Positions 17,406 through 27,043 of a stretch of DNA of 64,000 bases are shown here, one piece after another (positions within the stretch are counted from its first letter, which is position 1; each line of letters opens with the position of its first letter). Under the pieces are notes generated by a model. It was given only the letters and a program-made list of their open reading frames with translations. It was not told where the DNA came from and made no database searches. The position numbers and the translations under genes were made by a program. The stretch covers positions 1 to 64,000 of the forward strand of contig CAKUYQ010000001.1 in the NCBI GenBank assembly GCA_934717185.1. Direction: 5' to 3'. The DNA is from an uncultured Bacteroidales bacterium. GTDB lineage: Bacteria > Bacteroidota > Bacteroidia > Bacteroidales > UBA932.

Positions 17406-18548
17406 CTACATCTGCTTTTGCTGCTTGTATATATCCAACAGCTGGCCTGCCGCAATAAATGACTCCATTGAACCGTCCAAAACTCTCTCCTCATATTGAA
17501 CAAGAGCCTTTTCAATCTCAGGGTTCTCGTAAAAATTATTTCTCAGCGCTTCATTTATGCTCTCATACATCCAGAACTTCGCCTGTTCTCTGCGCTTGTG
17601 CTGGTAATAACCGTTCCCCTTTACAAGAGTAAAATAGTCTTTTATCTTCTGATATATTTCGGGGAGACCCTCTTTTGTAACTGCAGATGACGTTACGGCA
17701 GTTGGAACCCAAGTGGATTCTGTAGGTGGAAAGAGGTGCAGAGCATTAGCATACAGTGCTTTGGCAAGATTTGCCTTATCTACGTTTGTGCCGTCGGCCT
17801 TTGTTATGGCAATAAGATCGCTCATCTCCATAATACCGCGTTTTATTCCCTGTAGGTCGTCACCGGCACCCGAAAGCATAAGAAGCAGGAAGAAGTCGCT
17901 CATTGAGTGTACTGCAGTCTCGGACTGCCCCACACCAACAGTCTCAATAAAGATAACATCATATCCCGCAGCTTCACACAGTAACACTGTCTCACGTGTT
18001 TTGCGTGCAACTCCGCCAAGAGAACCTGCGCTTGGGCTTGGCCTTATGAATGCCTTGGGATTGTTGCAAAGGGTCTCCATCCTTGTCTTGTCTCCAAGAA
18101 TACTTCCTTTGCTCTTTTCTGAGCTCGGGTCTATAGCCAAAACTGCAAGTTTGTGACCTGCATCTGTTATGTAGGAGCCGAATGCCTCAATGAAGGTGCT
18201 TTTTCCTGCACCTGGAACGCCTGTTATGCCAATGCGCATAGACTCCATCTTCCTTTCAGAGCAGTACAGCTGGCATCTCTCTATAATATCCTGTGCAATC
18301 TTTCTGTGAGCAGGTAAAGAGCTTTCTACCAATGTTATAGCCTTGCTTAGTATTGTAGTGTTCCCCTCTGTAATCCCTTTCATGTATTCATCAATGGAGA
18401 GAAGTGAGGGTTTTTTCTTGTAAAAATTCTTGATGTATGGATTAACTACAGGCGGCTGCTCAACGCCATCGTTCACAACTAACGCTGTGTCCGGATTTTC
18501 ATGTTTTTTTGGCGGCCACTCTTTTGTCGTTACGTTAGACTCGCTCAT
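17406..18548 (-). CDS. meaB: Methylmalonyl-CoA mutase-associated GTPase MeaB
   Basis: A G3E-family GTPase chaperone that protects and reloads adenosylcobalamin in methylmalonyl-CoA mutase. The 380-aa protein has the P-loop GVPGAGKST near residue 112. The switch region IDPSSEKSKGSILGDKTRM and a C-terminal dimerisation helix also match MeaB/ArgK. The mutase genes are not in this window. The gene lies between the DUF1573 gene (34-base gap) and the permease, probably on one transcript. Confidence 0.92.
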   Translation of the reverse strand: MSESNVTTKEWPPKKHENPDTALVVNDGVEQPPVVNPYIKNFYKKKPSLLSIDEYMKGITEGNTTILSKAITLVESSLPAHRKIAQDIIERCQLYCSERKMESMRIGITGVPGAGKSTFIEAFGSYITDAGHKLAVLAIDPSSEKSKGSILGDKTRMETLCNNPKAFIRPSPSAGSLGGVARKTRETVLLCEAAGYDVIFIETVGVGQSETAVHSMSDFFLLLMLSGAGDDLQGIKRGIMEMSDLIAITKADGTNVDKANLAKALYANALHLFPPTESTWVPTAVTSSAVTKEGLPEIYQKIKDYFTLVKGNGYYQHKRREQAKFWMYESINEALRNNFYENPEIEKALVQYEERVLDGSMESFIAAGQLLDIYKQQKQM

Positions 18549-18582
18549 AATTTTATATTCCTATTTAGAATTTATATTCTTT

Positions 18583-19023
18583 TTATTTTGTCCTACCGTT
18601 GGTTACAACACCTCTGATTCTCAGTACAGTGGGTTTTACGTTAGACGAAGCATAAACAGTCAACGATTTTTCAAATGGGAAAGGTCCCTGATCATTTAAA
18701 AACGTAACCTTTATCTCTCCGCTATCACCCGGCTTGATAGGTGCCTTTGACCATTCCGGGGTTGTACACCCGCATGACGACAATACATGGTTTATAACAA
18801 TCGGTGTATCTGTATTGTTCTTGTACTTGAATGTGCAGTGCTGAGGTCCTGCATTTATTGAAAATTTTCCAAAGTCGTGCTCTGTCTTCTCAAAGGTAAG
18901 ATCCTTGCTTTTAGGTTTAGTTTCATTTTGGGCATACAGGCTTTCCGCAGAAAAAAACAGGGCAAAAGCCATCATCAACGCCAGAATATTGTTGGCGAAA
19001 AAAGTTAGAATGTTCCTTTTCAT
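18583..19023 (-). CDS. DUF1573 family exported protein
   Basis: A 146-aa secreted protein with a signal peptide (about 1-31, ending SLYAQ). A single Ig-like ASH/HYDIN-type beta sandwich follows, with the motifs EHDFGKF, SSCGCTTPEW and PGDSGEIKVTF that define DUF1573. The paired Cys in SSCGCT is characteristic. These proteins are very common in Bacteroidetes and have no settled function. A -7 box lies at 19056-19063. Confidence 0.88.
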   Translation of the reverse strand: MKRNILTFFANNILALMMAFALFFSAESLYAQNETKPKSKDLTFEKTEHDFGKFSINAGPQHCTFKYKNNTDTPIVINHVLSSCGCTTPEWSKAPIKPGDSGEIKVTFLNDQGPFPFEKSLTVYASSNVKPTVLRIRGVVTNGRTK

Positions 19024-19055
19024 CTCGCTACTTTATATTTGTTGTTAAAGTCATG

Positions 19056-19063
19056 CAAATATA
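19056..19063 (-). promoter_or_regulatory. -7 box for the DUF1573-meaB-permease transcript
   Basis: Reads TATATTTG on the minus strand, 33 bases before the DUF1573 start codon. Confidence 0.5.
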
Positions 19064-19080
19064 CAATTTTTCCCTAAATC

Positions 19081-19262
19081 AATGCCAAAGCAAAAGCTAA
19101 CGCCAACGCCATATTAGTTTATAGTTAATAGTTTATTGTTTAAAGTCAGTTTATCAGCTTTAGCTTTAGCATTGGCTTTAGCTAATTTATTTTGATAGCC
19201 AAAGCTAACGCTAATGCTAACGCTAATGCCAACGCCAAAGCCAACGCTAATTTGGCGATATG
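19081..19262. repeat. Mosaic repeat block C (GCYAAH hexamers)
   Basis: The longest hexamer array in the window. About nine consecutive GCY-AAH units occupy 19200-19253, with shorter arrays in both orientations at 19081-19110 and 19150-19183. A TTTATAGTTAATAGTTTA stretch lies between them. It sits between divergent genes. Confidence 0.85.
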
Positions 19263-19391
19263 AAGTAATTGTTAAAATATCTGTTTTTTTATGTAGAAGT
19301 TAAAAAAAATACTTATCTTGGCAAATTGTGTTACAAGTTTATAATATATTTATAAACTTACCTGCAAATTATCAACTATAAATAATAGATT

Positions 19392-22322
19392 ATGAGAAAA
19401 TCAATGTCATTATGTTCTTTGGTTTTATTGGCACTTTTTACTCTTGCATCTTGCAGCGGAACAGGTAGCAAGTATGAGACTGTAAAAAACGACCCAACGG
19501 AAACCAAAATTTATACCTTGAATAATGGTCTTAAGGTATATATGTCTGTAAATAAGGCAACGCCTCGCCTTCAGACAGCTATTGCAGTAAGAGTTGGCAG
19601 TAAGAACGATCCAAGTGAGACAACAGGACTCGCTCACTATTTTGAACATCTTATGTTCAAAGGAACAGAGTCTTTTGGAACACAGAATTATGAAGCAGAA
19701 AAACCTCTGTTGGATGCTATAGAGCATGAGTTTGAGGTATACAGAACCCTTACAGATCCGGCAGAAAGGACGGCACAGTATGCAAAGATAGACTCACTTT
19801 CATACGAGGCCTCAAAGTTGTTCATCCCAAACGAGTATGATAAACTTATGGCATGCATAGGGGCAGACGGTACCAATGCATTCACAAGTCAAGATATGAC
19901 AGTTTATGTGGAGGATATCCCATCTAACCAGATAGATAATTGGGCAAGAGTTCAGGCAGACAGATTCAAACATGCCATAATAAGGGGATTCCATACAGAG
20001 TTGGAAACTGTCTATGAGGAGAAGAATATGTCTCTTACATCAGATGGCAGAAAGGTATACGAAGCAATGGATGCTGCCCTTTTCCCTCATCATCCGTATG
20101 GAACACAAACGGTATTAGGCTCGCAGGAGCATCTTAAGAATCCGTCAATTACAAATATAAAGAACTACTATAATAAATGGTATGTTCCAAACAATGTGGC
20201 AATCTGTGTTGCCGGCGATTTTGACCCGGATGAGATGGTTGCAACCATTGAGAAATATTTTGGAGACTGGCAGCCAAATCCTAATATTGAGCAGCAGAGG
20301 CTTAAGATTGTACCGGAGGAGCCTATTGTTGAGCCAATTGTAAAGGATGTTTACGGACTTGAAGCTGAGAACATCACATTGGGATGGCGCTTCCCGGGTG
20401 ACAACGGCCGGAATAACCTTGATACCTTGGAGTTATTGTCCTCTGTACTGTACAATGGTAAAACAGGAGTAATAGATGTAAACATTACTATGGAACAGAA
20501 GGCTATGGGAGCTTATGCTGATGCCGGCACACAGCCTGATTACTCTACATTCGTAATGGGGGGAATCCCAAAAGAGGGACAGACTTTAGAAGAGCTTAGA
20601 GACCTCCTTTTGGAGCAGTTGGAGAATGTTAAAAAGGGTAATTTCGATGATTCGTTGATAGTGGGCACTGTACGTAATACAAAAGTTCAGTTAATGAAGT
20701 CGTTAGACAATAATAACTTTAGGGTAGGCCTTATGTACAGGGCATTTATATCCGGAAAACCTTGGAGCGATGTTACCGGAGAGCTGGAACGATTGCCTAA
20801 AATTACCAAGCAGGATATTGTTGCATACGCAAACAGACATTTCTCAAACAACTATGTACAGATTAACAAGAGAATGGGGAAAGATGAGTCTGTTAAAAAG
20901 ATAGAGAAGCCAAAAATTACCCCTATCCTTACAAATAGAGATACATCCAGTGCATTTCTTGCAGAGGTACAGCAGTCTGCAAAGAGTGTTAAGCCTATTG
21001 AGCCTGTTTTTGTAGACTTTAACAAGGATATGGAGGTATTTACCTTAGATAACGGTATAAGGGTATTGTACAAACAGAATACAAGCAATGAACTGTTTGA
21101 CTTTAAGATTCTTGCTTTGGAAGGCTCGTCGGAGAACAAATATCTCGAAATGGCTTTTGACTACTTTGATTACCTTGGCACAGATTCGCTTTCTCAAGTA
21201 GAGATGGACAAGATACAGTATGACTATGCAACCTATTTTGGGCCAATTATATGGTCGCATAAGGCAGGTGTGGCATTGTCGGGACTTAATGAGAGTTTTG
21301 AGCCTGTACTCAAGTTAGCTCTTGATAAGATAAAGAATGTTAAGGCAGACGAGAATATCTTGGAAAATCTTAAGATGAATACAGTAAAACAACTGAATGA
21401 TAATAAACTTAATCAAAGGGCCTGCTTTAACTACTTAAGGGACTATGTGGCACGCGGACCTGTCAATCCAAGTACGTTCTCTCCATCTCCAAATGAGGTT
21501 AAGTCACTTGCATCTGATTTCCTTCTCTCTCAGATTAAGGATCTGTTTGGCAAAGAGCAGATGATGATGTATTACGGACCTCTTACAAAAGAGCAGTTTA
21601 AAGAGGTTATCAATAGGGAGTACAAAGTGAGCGCACCATTGGCAAAAACAGAGAGGAAAGATTATCCGTTAATGAGGACCAATGAGGCTGAGGTACTTGT
21701 GGCCCCTTACGATGCAAAACAGATCTACATGCTCGGATTCTCAAATACCGGAGAGAAATATGATCTTGGCAAACTCCCGGTTGTCGAGCTATATAACGCT
21801 TATTTTGGCGGAGGTATGAATGCAATCGTGTTCCAGGAGATGAGAGAGGCGAGAGGTTTGGCATATAGCGCATCTGCACTTTATGCAGTTCCTACAAATA
21901 TAAATAGCGACTACTATATGATGACCTTTATTGCAACCCAGAACGACAAACTCCACGATGCCACAACTGCATTTGATGACATAGTAAACAATATGCCTGA
22001 GTCTCAGAAAGCATTTGACATTGCAAAAGAGCAGATTATTAGTCAGCTGCGTACCAAAAGAGTAGATAAGAAAGCTGTCTTTAGCGAATTCCTTGCTGCG
22101 GAGGAGCTTAATCTTAATGAGACTCCCGACAAAGTACTGTTTGAAAAGGTACAGAATCTTACCCTGCAGGATGTGGTAAAATTCCAGCAGGAGACCATAA
22201 AGGATAGAAAATATCGTATAGGTATTCTTGGAGATAAGAACGATTTGGATCTCAAGAGCCTCGATCCGCAGAAATATGGTAAGGTCACATATCTTACATT
22301 AAAGGATATTTTTGGGTACTAA
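19392..22322 (+). CDS. M16 insulinase-family zinc peptidase, two-repeat lipoprotein
   Basis: A 976-aa envelope protease with both halves of the M16 clam-shell. The N-terminal half has the inverted zinc motif HYFEH near residues 82-86. The third ligand Glu is in ELETVYEEKNM near 205. The C-terminal half lacks the motif, as expected for the inactive half. The signal peptide ends ASC (Cys21). M16 peptidases degrade oligopeptides inside a closed chamber. A hairpin follows at 22336. Confidence 0.92.
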   Translation: MRKSMSLCSLVLLALFTLASCSGTGSKYETVKNDPTETKIYTLNNGLKVYMSVNKATPRLQTAIAVRVGSKNDPSETTGLAHYFEHLMFKGTESFGTQNYEAEKPLLDAIEHEFEVYRTLTDPAERTAQYAKIDSLSYEASKLFIPNEYDKLMACIGADGTNAFTSQDMTVYVEDIPSNQIDNWARVQADRFKHAIIRGFHTELETVYEEKNMSLTSDGRKVYEAMDAALFPHHPYGTQTVLGSQEHLKNPSITNIKNYYNKWYVPNNVAICVAGDFDPDEMVATIEKYFGDWQPNPNIEQQRLKIVPEEPIVEPIVKDVYGLEAENITLGWRFPGDNGRNNLDTLELLSSVLYNGKTGVIDVNITMEQKAMGAYADAGTQPDYSTFVMGGIPKEGQTLEELRDLLLEQLENVKKGNFDDSLIVGTVRNTKVQLMKSLDNNNFRVGLMYRAFISGKPWSDVTGELERLPKITKQDIVAYANRHFSNNYVQINKRMGKDESVKKIEKPKITPILTNRDTSSAFLAEVQQSAKSVKPIEPVFVDFNKDMEVFTLDNGIRVLYKQNTSNELFDFKILALEGSSENKYLEMAFDYFDYLGTDSLSQVEMDKIQYDYATYFGPIIWSHKAGVALSGLNESFEPVLKLALDKIKNVKADENILENLKMNTVKQLNDNKLNQRACFNYLRDYVARGPVNPSTFSPSPNEVKSLASDFLLSQIKDLFGKEQMMMYYGPLTKEQFKEVINREYKVSAPLAKTERKDYPLMRTNEAEVLVAPYDAKQIYMLGFSNTGEKYDLGKLPVVELYNAYFGGGMNAIVFQEMREARGLAYSASALYAVPTNINSDYYMMTFIATQNDKLHDATTAFDDIVNNMPESQKAFDIAKEQIISQLRTKRVDKKAVFSEFLAAEELNLNETPDKVLFEKVQNLTLQDVVKFQQETIKDRKYRIGILGDKNDLDLKSLDPQKYGKVTYLTLKDIFGY

Positions 22323-22335
22323 TGCTCAACAGCTT

Positions 22336-22372
22336 AAGGGTGGCGGATGCAGAAGAGTGTCTGCTGCCCTTT
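22336..22372 (+). terminator. Probable terminator after the M16 peptidase gene
   Basis: Imperfect stem with AAGGG/CCCTT and GCAG/CTGC arms, followed by a short T-run. Confidence 0.5.
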
Positions 22373-22483
22373 TGTATGTAATGAGTTGTTTATATCGCCT
22401 GCTAAAGGATTGATAAATAGTACTGTATGTTTATGAGTAAGAAATGTAATAAGATTGTTATATCATTATATAGAACTATTTAT

Positions 22484-22491
22484 TATATTTG
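22484..22491 (+). promoter_or_regulatory. -7 box for the ferredoxin gene
   Basis: TATATTTG, 33 bases before the ferredoxin ATG; the -33 element is unclear. Confidence 0.5.
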
Positions 22492-22524
22492 CAGGAGTTT
22501 AACGAATAAAATTTAATAAGAGTC

Positions 22525-22695
22525 ATGGCTTACAAAATTTCAAACGATTGCGCAGCTTGCGGAACATGTATAGATGAGTGCCCTGTTGGAGCAATCTCTT
22601 CTGGTGATATTTATTCAATCAACCCTGATATGTGTACAGAGTGTGGTACTTGTGCAAGTGCTTGTCCTGTAGGTGCTATCAGCTTGGCTGAGTAA
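22525..22695 (+). CDS. 2[4Fe-4S] ferredoxin, 56 aa
   Basis: A short clostridial-type ferredoxin that carries electrons for anaerobic redox enzymes. Two cluster motifs are complete: CAACGTCIDECPVGA and CTECGTCASACPVGA, that is CxxCxxCxxxCP twice. The 56-residue length is normal. The gene stands alone between the M16 peptidase and convergent carbonic anhydrase genes, with its own -7 box and terminator, which suits a highly expressed housekeeping carrier. Confidence 0.95.
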   Translation: MAYKISNDCAACGTCIDECPVGAISSGDIYSINPDMCTECGTCASACPVGAISLAE

Positions 22696-22713
22696 TTTAT
22701 TTGACAAAAATCT

Positions 22714-22749
22714 ATGGGGTGGCAGGAATCATCGGCCACCCCTATTTTT
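22714..22749 (+). terminator. Terminator of the ferredoxin gene
   Basis: GGGGTGGC (22716-22723) pairs with GCCACCCC (22735-22742), followed by TATTTTTTT. Confidence 0.85.
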
Positions 22750-23289
22750 TTACTTTAGCTCCGTATCTTTGTAAGAATCAGGATCTTTATACCAGTCTTT
22801 GTACATAAGATACCCTTGTGCATTCTTGTGGGCAGCAGCTCCAATCGCCTCCGAAGCATCCTTAACCTTTTTTGCCGGAACACCTGCATAAATTCCCGGT
22901 TCAAGCACGCTGTTGCTAAGAACCACAGCCCCTGCGGCAATGATTGTATTGTCGGGAACTACAACATTATCCATTAAAACTGCCCCCATTCCAACAAGTA
23001 CATTGTTACCCACCTTTGCTCCGTGGATTATGGCGTTATGGCCAACAGAAACGTCGTTGCCAATCTCACATACAGAACGTTGGTAAAGGGTATGCAGAAC
23101 AGCTCCGTCCTGGATATTCACTCTGTCGCCAATTATTATTGTATTTACATCTCCGCGGAGGACAGTGCTGTACCAGATGCTGCAGTCGTTGCCAATGGTA
23201 ACATCGCCAACTATAACACAGTTTTCTGCTAAAAAGCAGTCTTTGCCTATTTTGGGGCTGAATCCCCTTAAATCTTTTATTATAGCCAT
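22750..23289 (-). CDS. Gamma-carbonic anhydrase family protein
   Basis: A left-handed beta-helix protein of 179 aa with hexapeptide repeats through most of its length and a C-terminal helix. The zinc-ligand histidines of gamma carbonic anhydrases are present (VLHTL and SVGHNAIIHGAKVG). The nearby WYSTVLRGDV motif is diagnostic. Members hydrate CO2 or are inactive relatives such as YrdA/PaaY; sequence alone does not decide. Confidence 0.88.
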   Translation of the reverse strand: MAIIKDLRGFSPKIGKDCFLAENCVIVGDVTIGNDCSIWYSTVLRGDVNTIIIGDRVNIQDGAVLHTLYQRSVCEIGNDVSVGHNAIIHGAKVGNNVLVGMGAVLMDNVVVPDNTIIAAGAVVLSNSVLEPGIYAGVPAKKVKDASEAIGAAAHKNAQGYLMYKDWYKDPDSYKDTELK

Positions 23290-23325
23290 ATCAGTTGATT
23301 TTAATTCTCAAAATAATTTAACAGT

Positions 23326-23437
23326 TTAGTAATCTTAAAAAAATAACTTGGTAATCTTAATATTGTCTTTTCGGTCTATATTTCTTTTCTCAAAAATACT
23401 GCTAAATCTTTACCAACTTATTTTTAACGCTTACTAA
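23326..23437. mobile_element. MITE-like element, copy 1 (112 bp)
   Basis: Starts TTAGTAATCTTAAAAAAATAA and ends with the near reverse complement (CTTATTTTTAACGCTTACTAA), giving inverted termini of about 28 bp. The core TTGTCTTTTCGGTCTATATT is shared with the copies at 49403 and 62151. It encodes no protein and lies just upstream of the secA promoter. Confidence 0.75.
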
Positions 23438-23483
23438 GCAGCTGTTGAGGGGACAAAAATACTACTTTATCCAACAATATTAT

Positions 23484-23491
23484 TATATTTG
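23484..23491 (+). promoter_or_regulatory. -7 box for secA
   Basis: TATATTTG followed by GC; a leader of about 80 bases precedes secA. Confidence 0.5.
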
Positions 23492-23575
23492 CGAGTTAAA
23501 AATTATTTGTACGTTTGAGTAAACAAAACATAGTGTAATCGGGTTGAATTATAAAAATTAAAAAATAGATAGATA

Positions 23576-26500
23576 ATGGGATCATTTTCGAGTATTCTTA
23601 AGAAATTGTTTGGTTCAAAGGCAGAGAGAGATTATAAAATGCTTAAGCCTATCTTGGATAAGACCTTGGCGGCATACGCTGTCATAGATACCTATTCAGA
23701 TGACCAACTGAGAGATAAAGCGCAGGAGATAAAGAAAATTATAGCAGACCGTATTGCTGCGGATGAGGAGAAGAAGAGTGGGTTGAGGCAGCAGCTTGAG
23801 ATTGGAGATATGGATCCTCAGGAGAAGGAGAAGATAGCAACTGAGGTAGACAAACTTACCAAGCAGATAGATGATAAAATAGAGGAGGTTCTTAATGAGG
23901 TTCTTCCCGACGCGTTTGCCGTAATGAAATCAACCGCAAGAAGATTTAAAGAGAAAGCGGAGATTGTGGTAAAGGCCACCGATGCAGACAGGGATTTGAG
24001 CACTAAGGTAGATTATGTAAGAATAGAGGGGGACAATGCAATCTGGAAAAACAGTTGGATGGCAGGCGGAAATATGGTAACATGGGATATGGTTCACTAT
24101 GACGTTCAGTTGATTGGCGGTATAGTGTTGCATCAGGGAAAGATTGCAGAGATGGCTACCGGAGAGGGTAAGACATTAGTTGCAACACTACCTGTATTCC
24201 TTAATGCTCTTGCCGGGAAAGGTGTTCATGTTGTAACAGTGAACGACTACCTCTCCAAACGAGACTCTGAGTGGATGGGGCCGCTTTACCAGTTCCATGG
24301 ACTTACAGTAGACTGTATAGACAAGCACCAGCCAAATTCAGAGGGAAGAAAGAAAGCGTACCGTTCAAATATAACCTTTGGTACAAACAATGAGTTTGGT
24401 TTCGATTACCTTAGGGACAATATGGCAACAAGCCCAGATGATCTTGTGCAGAAGAAACATCATTATGCCATTGTGGATGAGGTAGACTCTGTGTTGATAG
24501 ATGATGCGAGAACACCTCTCATTATCTCAGGCCCTGTTCCAAAAGGCGATGACCAGCAGTTTGCAGAGTTCAAGCCGCTTGTAGAACGTCTGTACAATCT
24601 TCAGAAGGGTGAGGCAACACAGATGCTGGCAGAGGCTAAAAAACTTATATCGCAAGGAAACAAAGAGGAAGGCGCAAAAATATTGTACAGAGCATATAAG
24701 GCGCTCCCAAAATATAACCAGCTCATCAAGTATCTGAGCGAGCCCGGAATAAAGCAGCTTATGCTTAACACAGAGAATATCTATATCCAGGACAACAACA
24801 AGCAGATGCACATAATTACAGATCCTCTCTACTTTGTAATAGATGAAAAACAGAGGTCTGTAGAGCTAACAGATAAAGGAAACGAGTATATTGCAAAGCT
24901 TGTCAGCGACCCGTCTTTCTTTGTAATGCCGGATGTAGGTTATGAGGTGGCAGAGATAGAGAAGAGTGATTTGAGCCCCGACGAAAAATTGATTAAGAAA
25001 GATGCTCTGCTTACAGACTATGCCCTTAAATCCGAGCGTGTTCATACCGTTAACCAGCTGCTTAAAGCATACGCGATGTTTGAGAAGGATGTTGAGTATG
25101 TCGTTATGGACAACAAGGTTAAGATTGTTGATGAGCAGACAGGACGTATCCTTGAGGGAAGAAGATATTCAGAGGGATTGCATCAGGCAATAGAGGCCAA
25201 GGAGAATGTTAAGGTTGAGGCTGCAACACAGACATTTGCGACCATTACTCTGCAGAATTATTTTAGAATGTACCACAAATTGGCCGGTATGACAGGTACG
25301 GCAGAGACAGAGGCGGGAGAGTTCTGGTCTATCTACAAATTGGATGTGGTTACCATTCCAACCAATCGTCCTGTAATAAGGAAAGATGGTGATGATCTTA
25401 TCTATAAGACAAAGAAAGATAAATACAATGCTGTTGTAGAGAAGATTATAGAGTTGCAGAAGGAGGGCAGGCCGGTACTTGTGGGTACAACCTCCGTTGA
25501 GATATCGGAACTTTTGAGCCGTATCCTAAAGCTAAGGGGAATAAAACATAATGTGCTGAATGCAAAACAGCACGCAAAAGAGGCTGAGATTGTTGCTGAG
25601 GCGGGCCAGCCGGGTGCAGTAACCATTGCAACCAACATGGCAGGACGTGGTACAGATATCAAGCTCGGGCCCGGTGTTAAGGAGAAGGGCGGTTTGGCAA
25701 TCATAGGTACAGAGAGACATGATTCAAGACGTGTAGATAGACAGTTGAGAGGTCGTGCAGGACGTCAGGGAGACCCGGGTTCATCTAACTTCTATGTATC
25801 TCTTGAGGATAACCTTATGAGACTGTTCGGTTCCGAGAGGATAGCAAAGGTTGTAGACCATATGGGAATGAAAGAGGGTGAGGTTCTGCAGCACTCAATG
25901 CTTTCAAAATCTATTGAGAGGGCACAACGTAAGGTTGAGGAGAACAACTTTGGAATACGTAAGAGATTGTTGGAATATGACGATGTGATGAATTCTCAGA
26001 GAGAGGTCATCTACAACAGAAGAAGGAATGCTCTCTACGGTGAGAGAATAGAGGTAGACCTTATGAATATGATCTCTGATTACTCGGATATTCTTGCACA
26101 GAAGAAGAATGATTTTGATTATGCAGGATTCTCTTTAGAGCTTGCCAAGATCTCAATTGAACCTAACTTCGATGAGAAATTCTTTGCAGACTGTACTACA
26201 GAGCAGTTGGCAGAGAGGATTGAGACGTCAATCAAAGAGGTGATATCAAGAAGAGGGGAGACCATGATAAAGATGTCGCTTCCTATCATAGAGCAGATAT
26301 ATGCAACTCAGAGTGCAACGTATCAGAATATTGCAATTCCAATCACAGATGGTCACAAGATGCTGCAGCTTATCATTAACCTTAAAAAGGCTCATGATAC
26401 GGCAGGCAAGGAGGTTACCAGATCTTTGGCCAAGACAATAACACTTGTGATGATAGATGAGTACTGGAAAGAGCACTTGAGGGATATGGACGACCTTAAA

Positions 26501-26860
26501 CAGTCTGTACAGAATGCCACATACGAACAGAAAGATCCTCTTTTGATCTATAAGTTTGAGAGTTTCAACCTGTTTAAGACCGTTCTCGAGAAGATAAGCA
26601 GAGATGTAATCTCATTCCTTGTCCGTGCCCAGATTCCGCTAAGACAGGATGCGGAAGAGCCGGTTAAGGTAAGGGAGGAGGCTCCAAGGAGAAGAGATGA
26701 GATGAACAATTTGAGAACCAGCCGTTCTGAGCTTGCAACAAATTCAGGAGAGCCAAGGACGCAGGCTCCTGTACATGTAGAGAAGAAGGTTGGAAGAAAT
26801 GACCCTTGTCCTTGCGGCAGCGGCAAGAAATACAAAAACTGCCACGGCCGTTTGGAGTAA
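23576..26860 (+). CDS. secA: Preprotein translocase ATPase SecA
   Basis: The motor of the Sec export pathway. The 1094-aa length is typical of Bacteroidetes, which carry insertions in the ATPase domains. Present are Walker A GEGKTLVA near 196, DEVDSVLIDDARTPLI, NMAGRGTDIKLGPGV, QLRGRAGRQGDPG, and the C-terminal zinc motif CPCGSGKKYKNCHG used for SecB/ribosome binding. It is monocistronic. Confidence 0.97.
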   Translation: MGSFSSILKKLFGSKAERDYKMLKPILDKTLAAYAVIDTYSDDQLRDKAQEIKKIIADRIAADEEKKSGLRQQLEIGDMDPQEKEKIATEVDKLTKQIDDKIEEVLNEVLPDAFAVMKSTARRFKEKAEIVVKATDADRDLSTKVDYVRIEGDNAIWKNSWMAGGNMVTWDMVHYDVQLIGGIVLHQGKIAEMATGEGKTLVATLPVFLNALAGKGVHVVTVNDYLSKRDSEWMGPLYQFHGLTVDCIDKHQPNSEGRKKAYRSNITFGTNNEFGFDYLRDNMATSPDDLVQKKHHYAIVDEVDSVLIDDARTPLIISGPVPKGDDQQFAEFKPLVERLYNLQKGEATQMLAEAKKLISQGNKEEGAKILYRAYKALPKYNQLIKYLSEPGIKQLMLNTENIYIQDNNKQMHIITDPLYFVIDEKQRSVELTDKGNEYIAKLVSDPSFFVMPDVGYEVAEIEKSDLSPDEKLIKKDALLTDYALKSERVHTVNQLLKAYAMFEKDVEYVVMDNKVKIVDEQTGRILEGRRYSEGLHQAIEAKENVKVEAATQTFATITLQNYFRMYHKLAGMTGTAETEAGEFWSIYKLDVVTIPTNRPVIRKDGDDLIYKTKKDKYNAVVEKIIELQKEGRPVLVGTTSVEISELLSRILKLRGIKHNVLNAKQHAKEAEIVAEAGQPGAVTIATNMAGRGTDIKLGPGVKEKGGLAIIGTERHDSRRVDRQLRGRAGRQGDPGSSNFYVSLEDNLMRLFGSERIAKVVDHMGMKEGEVLQHSMLSKSIERAQRKVEENNFGIRKRLLEYDDVMNSQREVIYNRRRNALYGERIEVDLMNMISDYSDILAQKKNDFDYAGFSLELAKISIEPNFDEKFFADCTTEQLAERIETSIKEVISRRGETMIKMSLPIIEQIYATQSATYQNIAIPITDGHKMLQLIINLKKAHDTAGKEVTRSLAKTITLVMIDEYWKEHLRDMDDLKQSVQNATYEQKDPLLIYKFESFNLFKTVLEKISRDVISFLVRAQIPLRQDAEEPVKVREEAPRRRDEMNNLRTSRSELATNSGEPRTQAPVHVEKKVGRNDPCPCGSGKKYKNCHGRLE

Positions 26861-26883
26861 GAGAGATGTACCTCTATATCACT

Positions 26884-26916
26884 AAGCTTTGGCGTTGGCA
26901 TTGGCGTTAGCTGTAT
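26884..26916. repeat. Short GCYAAH hexamer tract
   Basis: Five minus-strand hexamers (CTTTGGCGTTGGCATTGGCG and one more) just after secA. Confidence 0.75.
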
Positions 26917-26944
26917 TTGCTTTTATATAGAGGTCGTAATTATT

Positions 26945-26969
26945 TTAAGTAAGCGTTAAAAAATAAGTT
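26945..26969. repeat. Solo terminus of the MITE-like element
   Basis: TAAGTAAGCGTTAAAAAATAAG matches the right end of the 112-bp element, reversed. No core or second end is present. Confidence 0.65.
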
Positions 26970-27043
26970 TATTATATAATTAAATAATGTTTTGTGTTAT
27001 TTGATTATACAAATTAGTAACAAATAAAGCAAGTAACTATTAT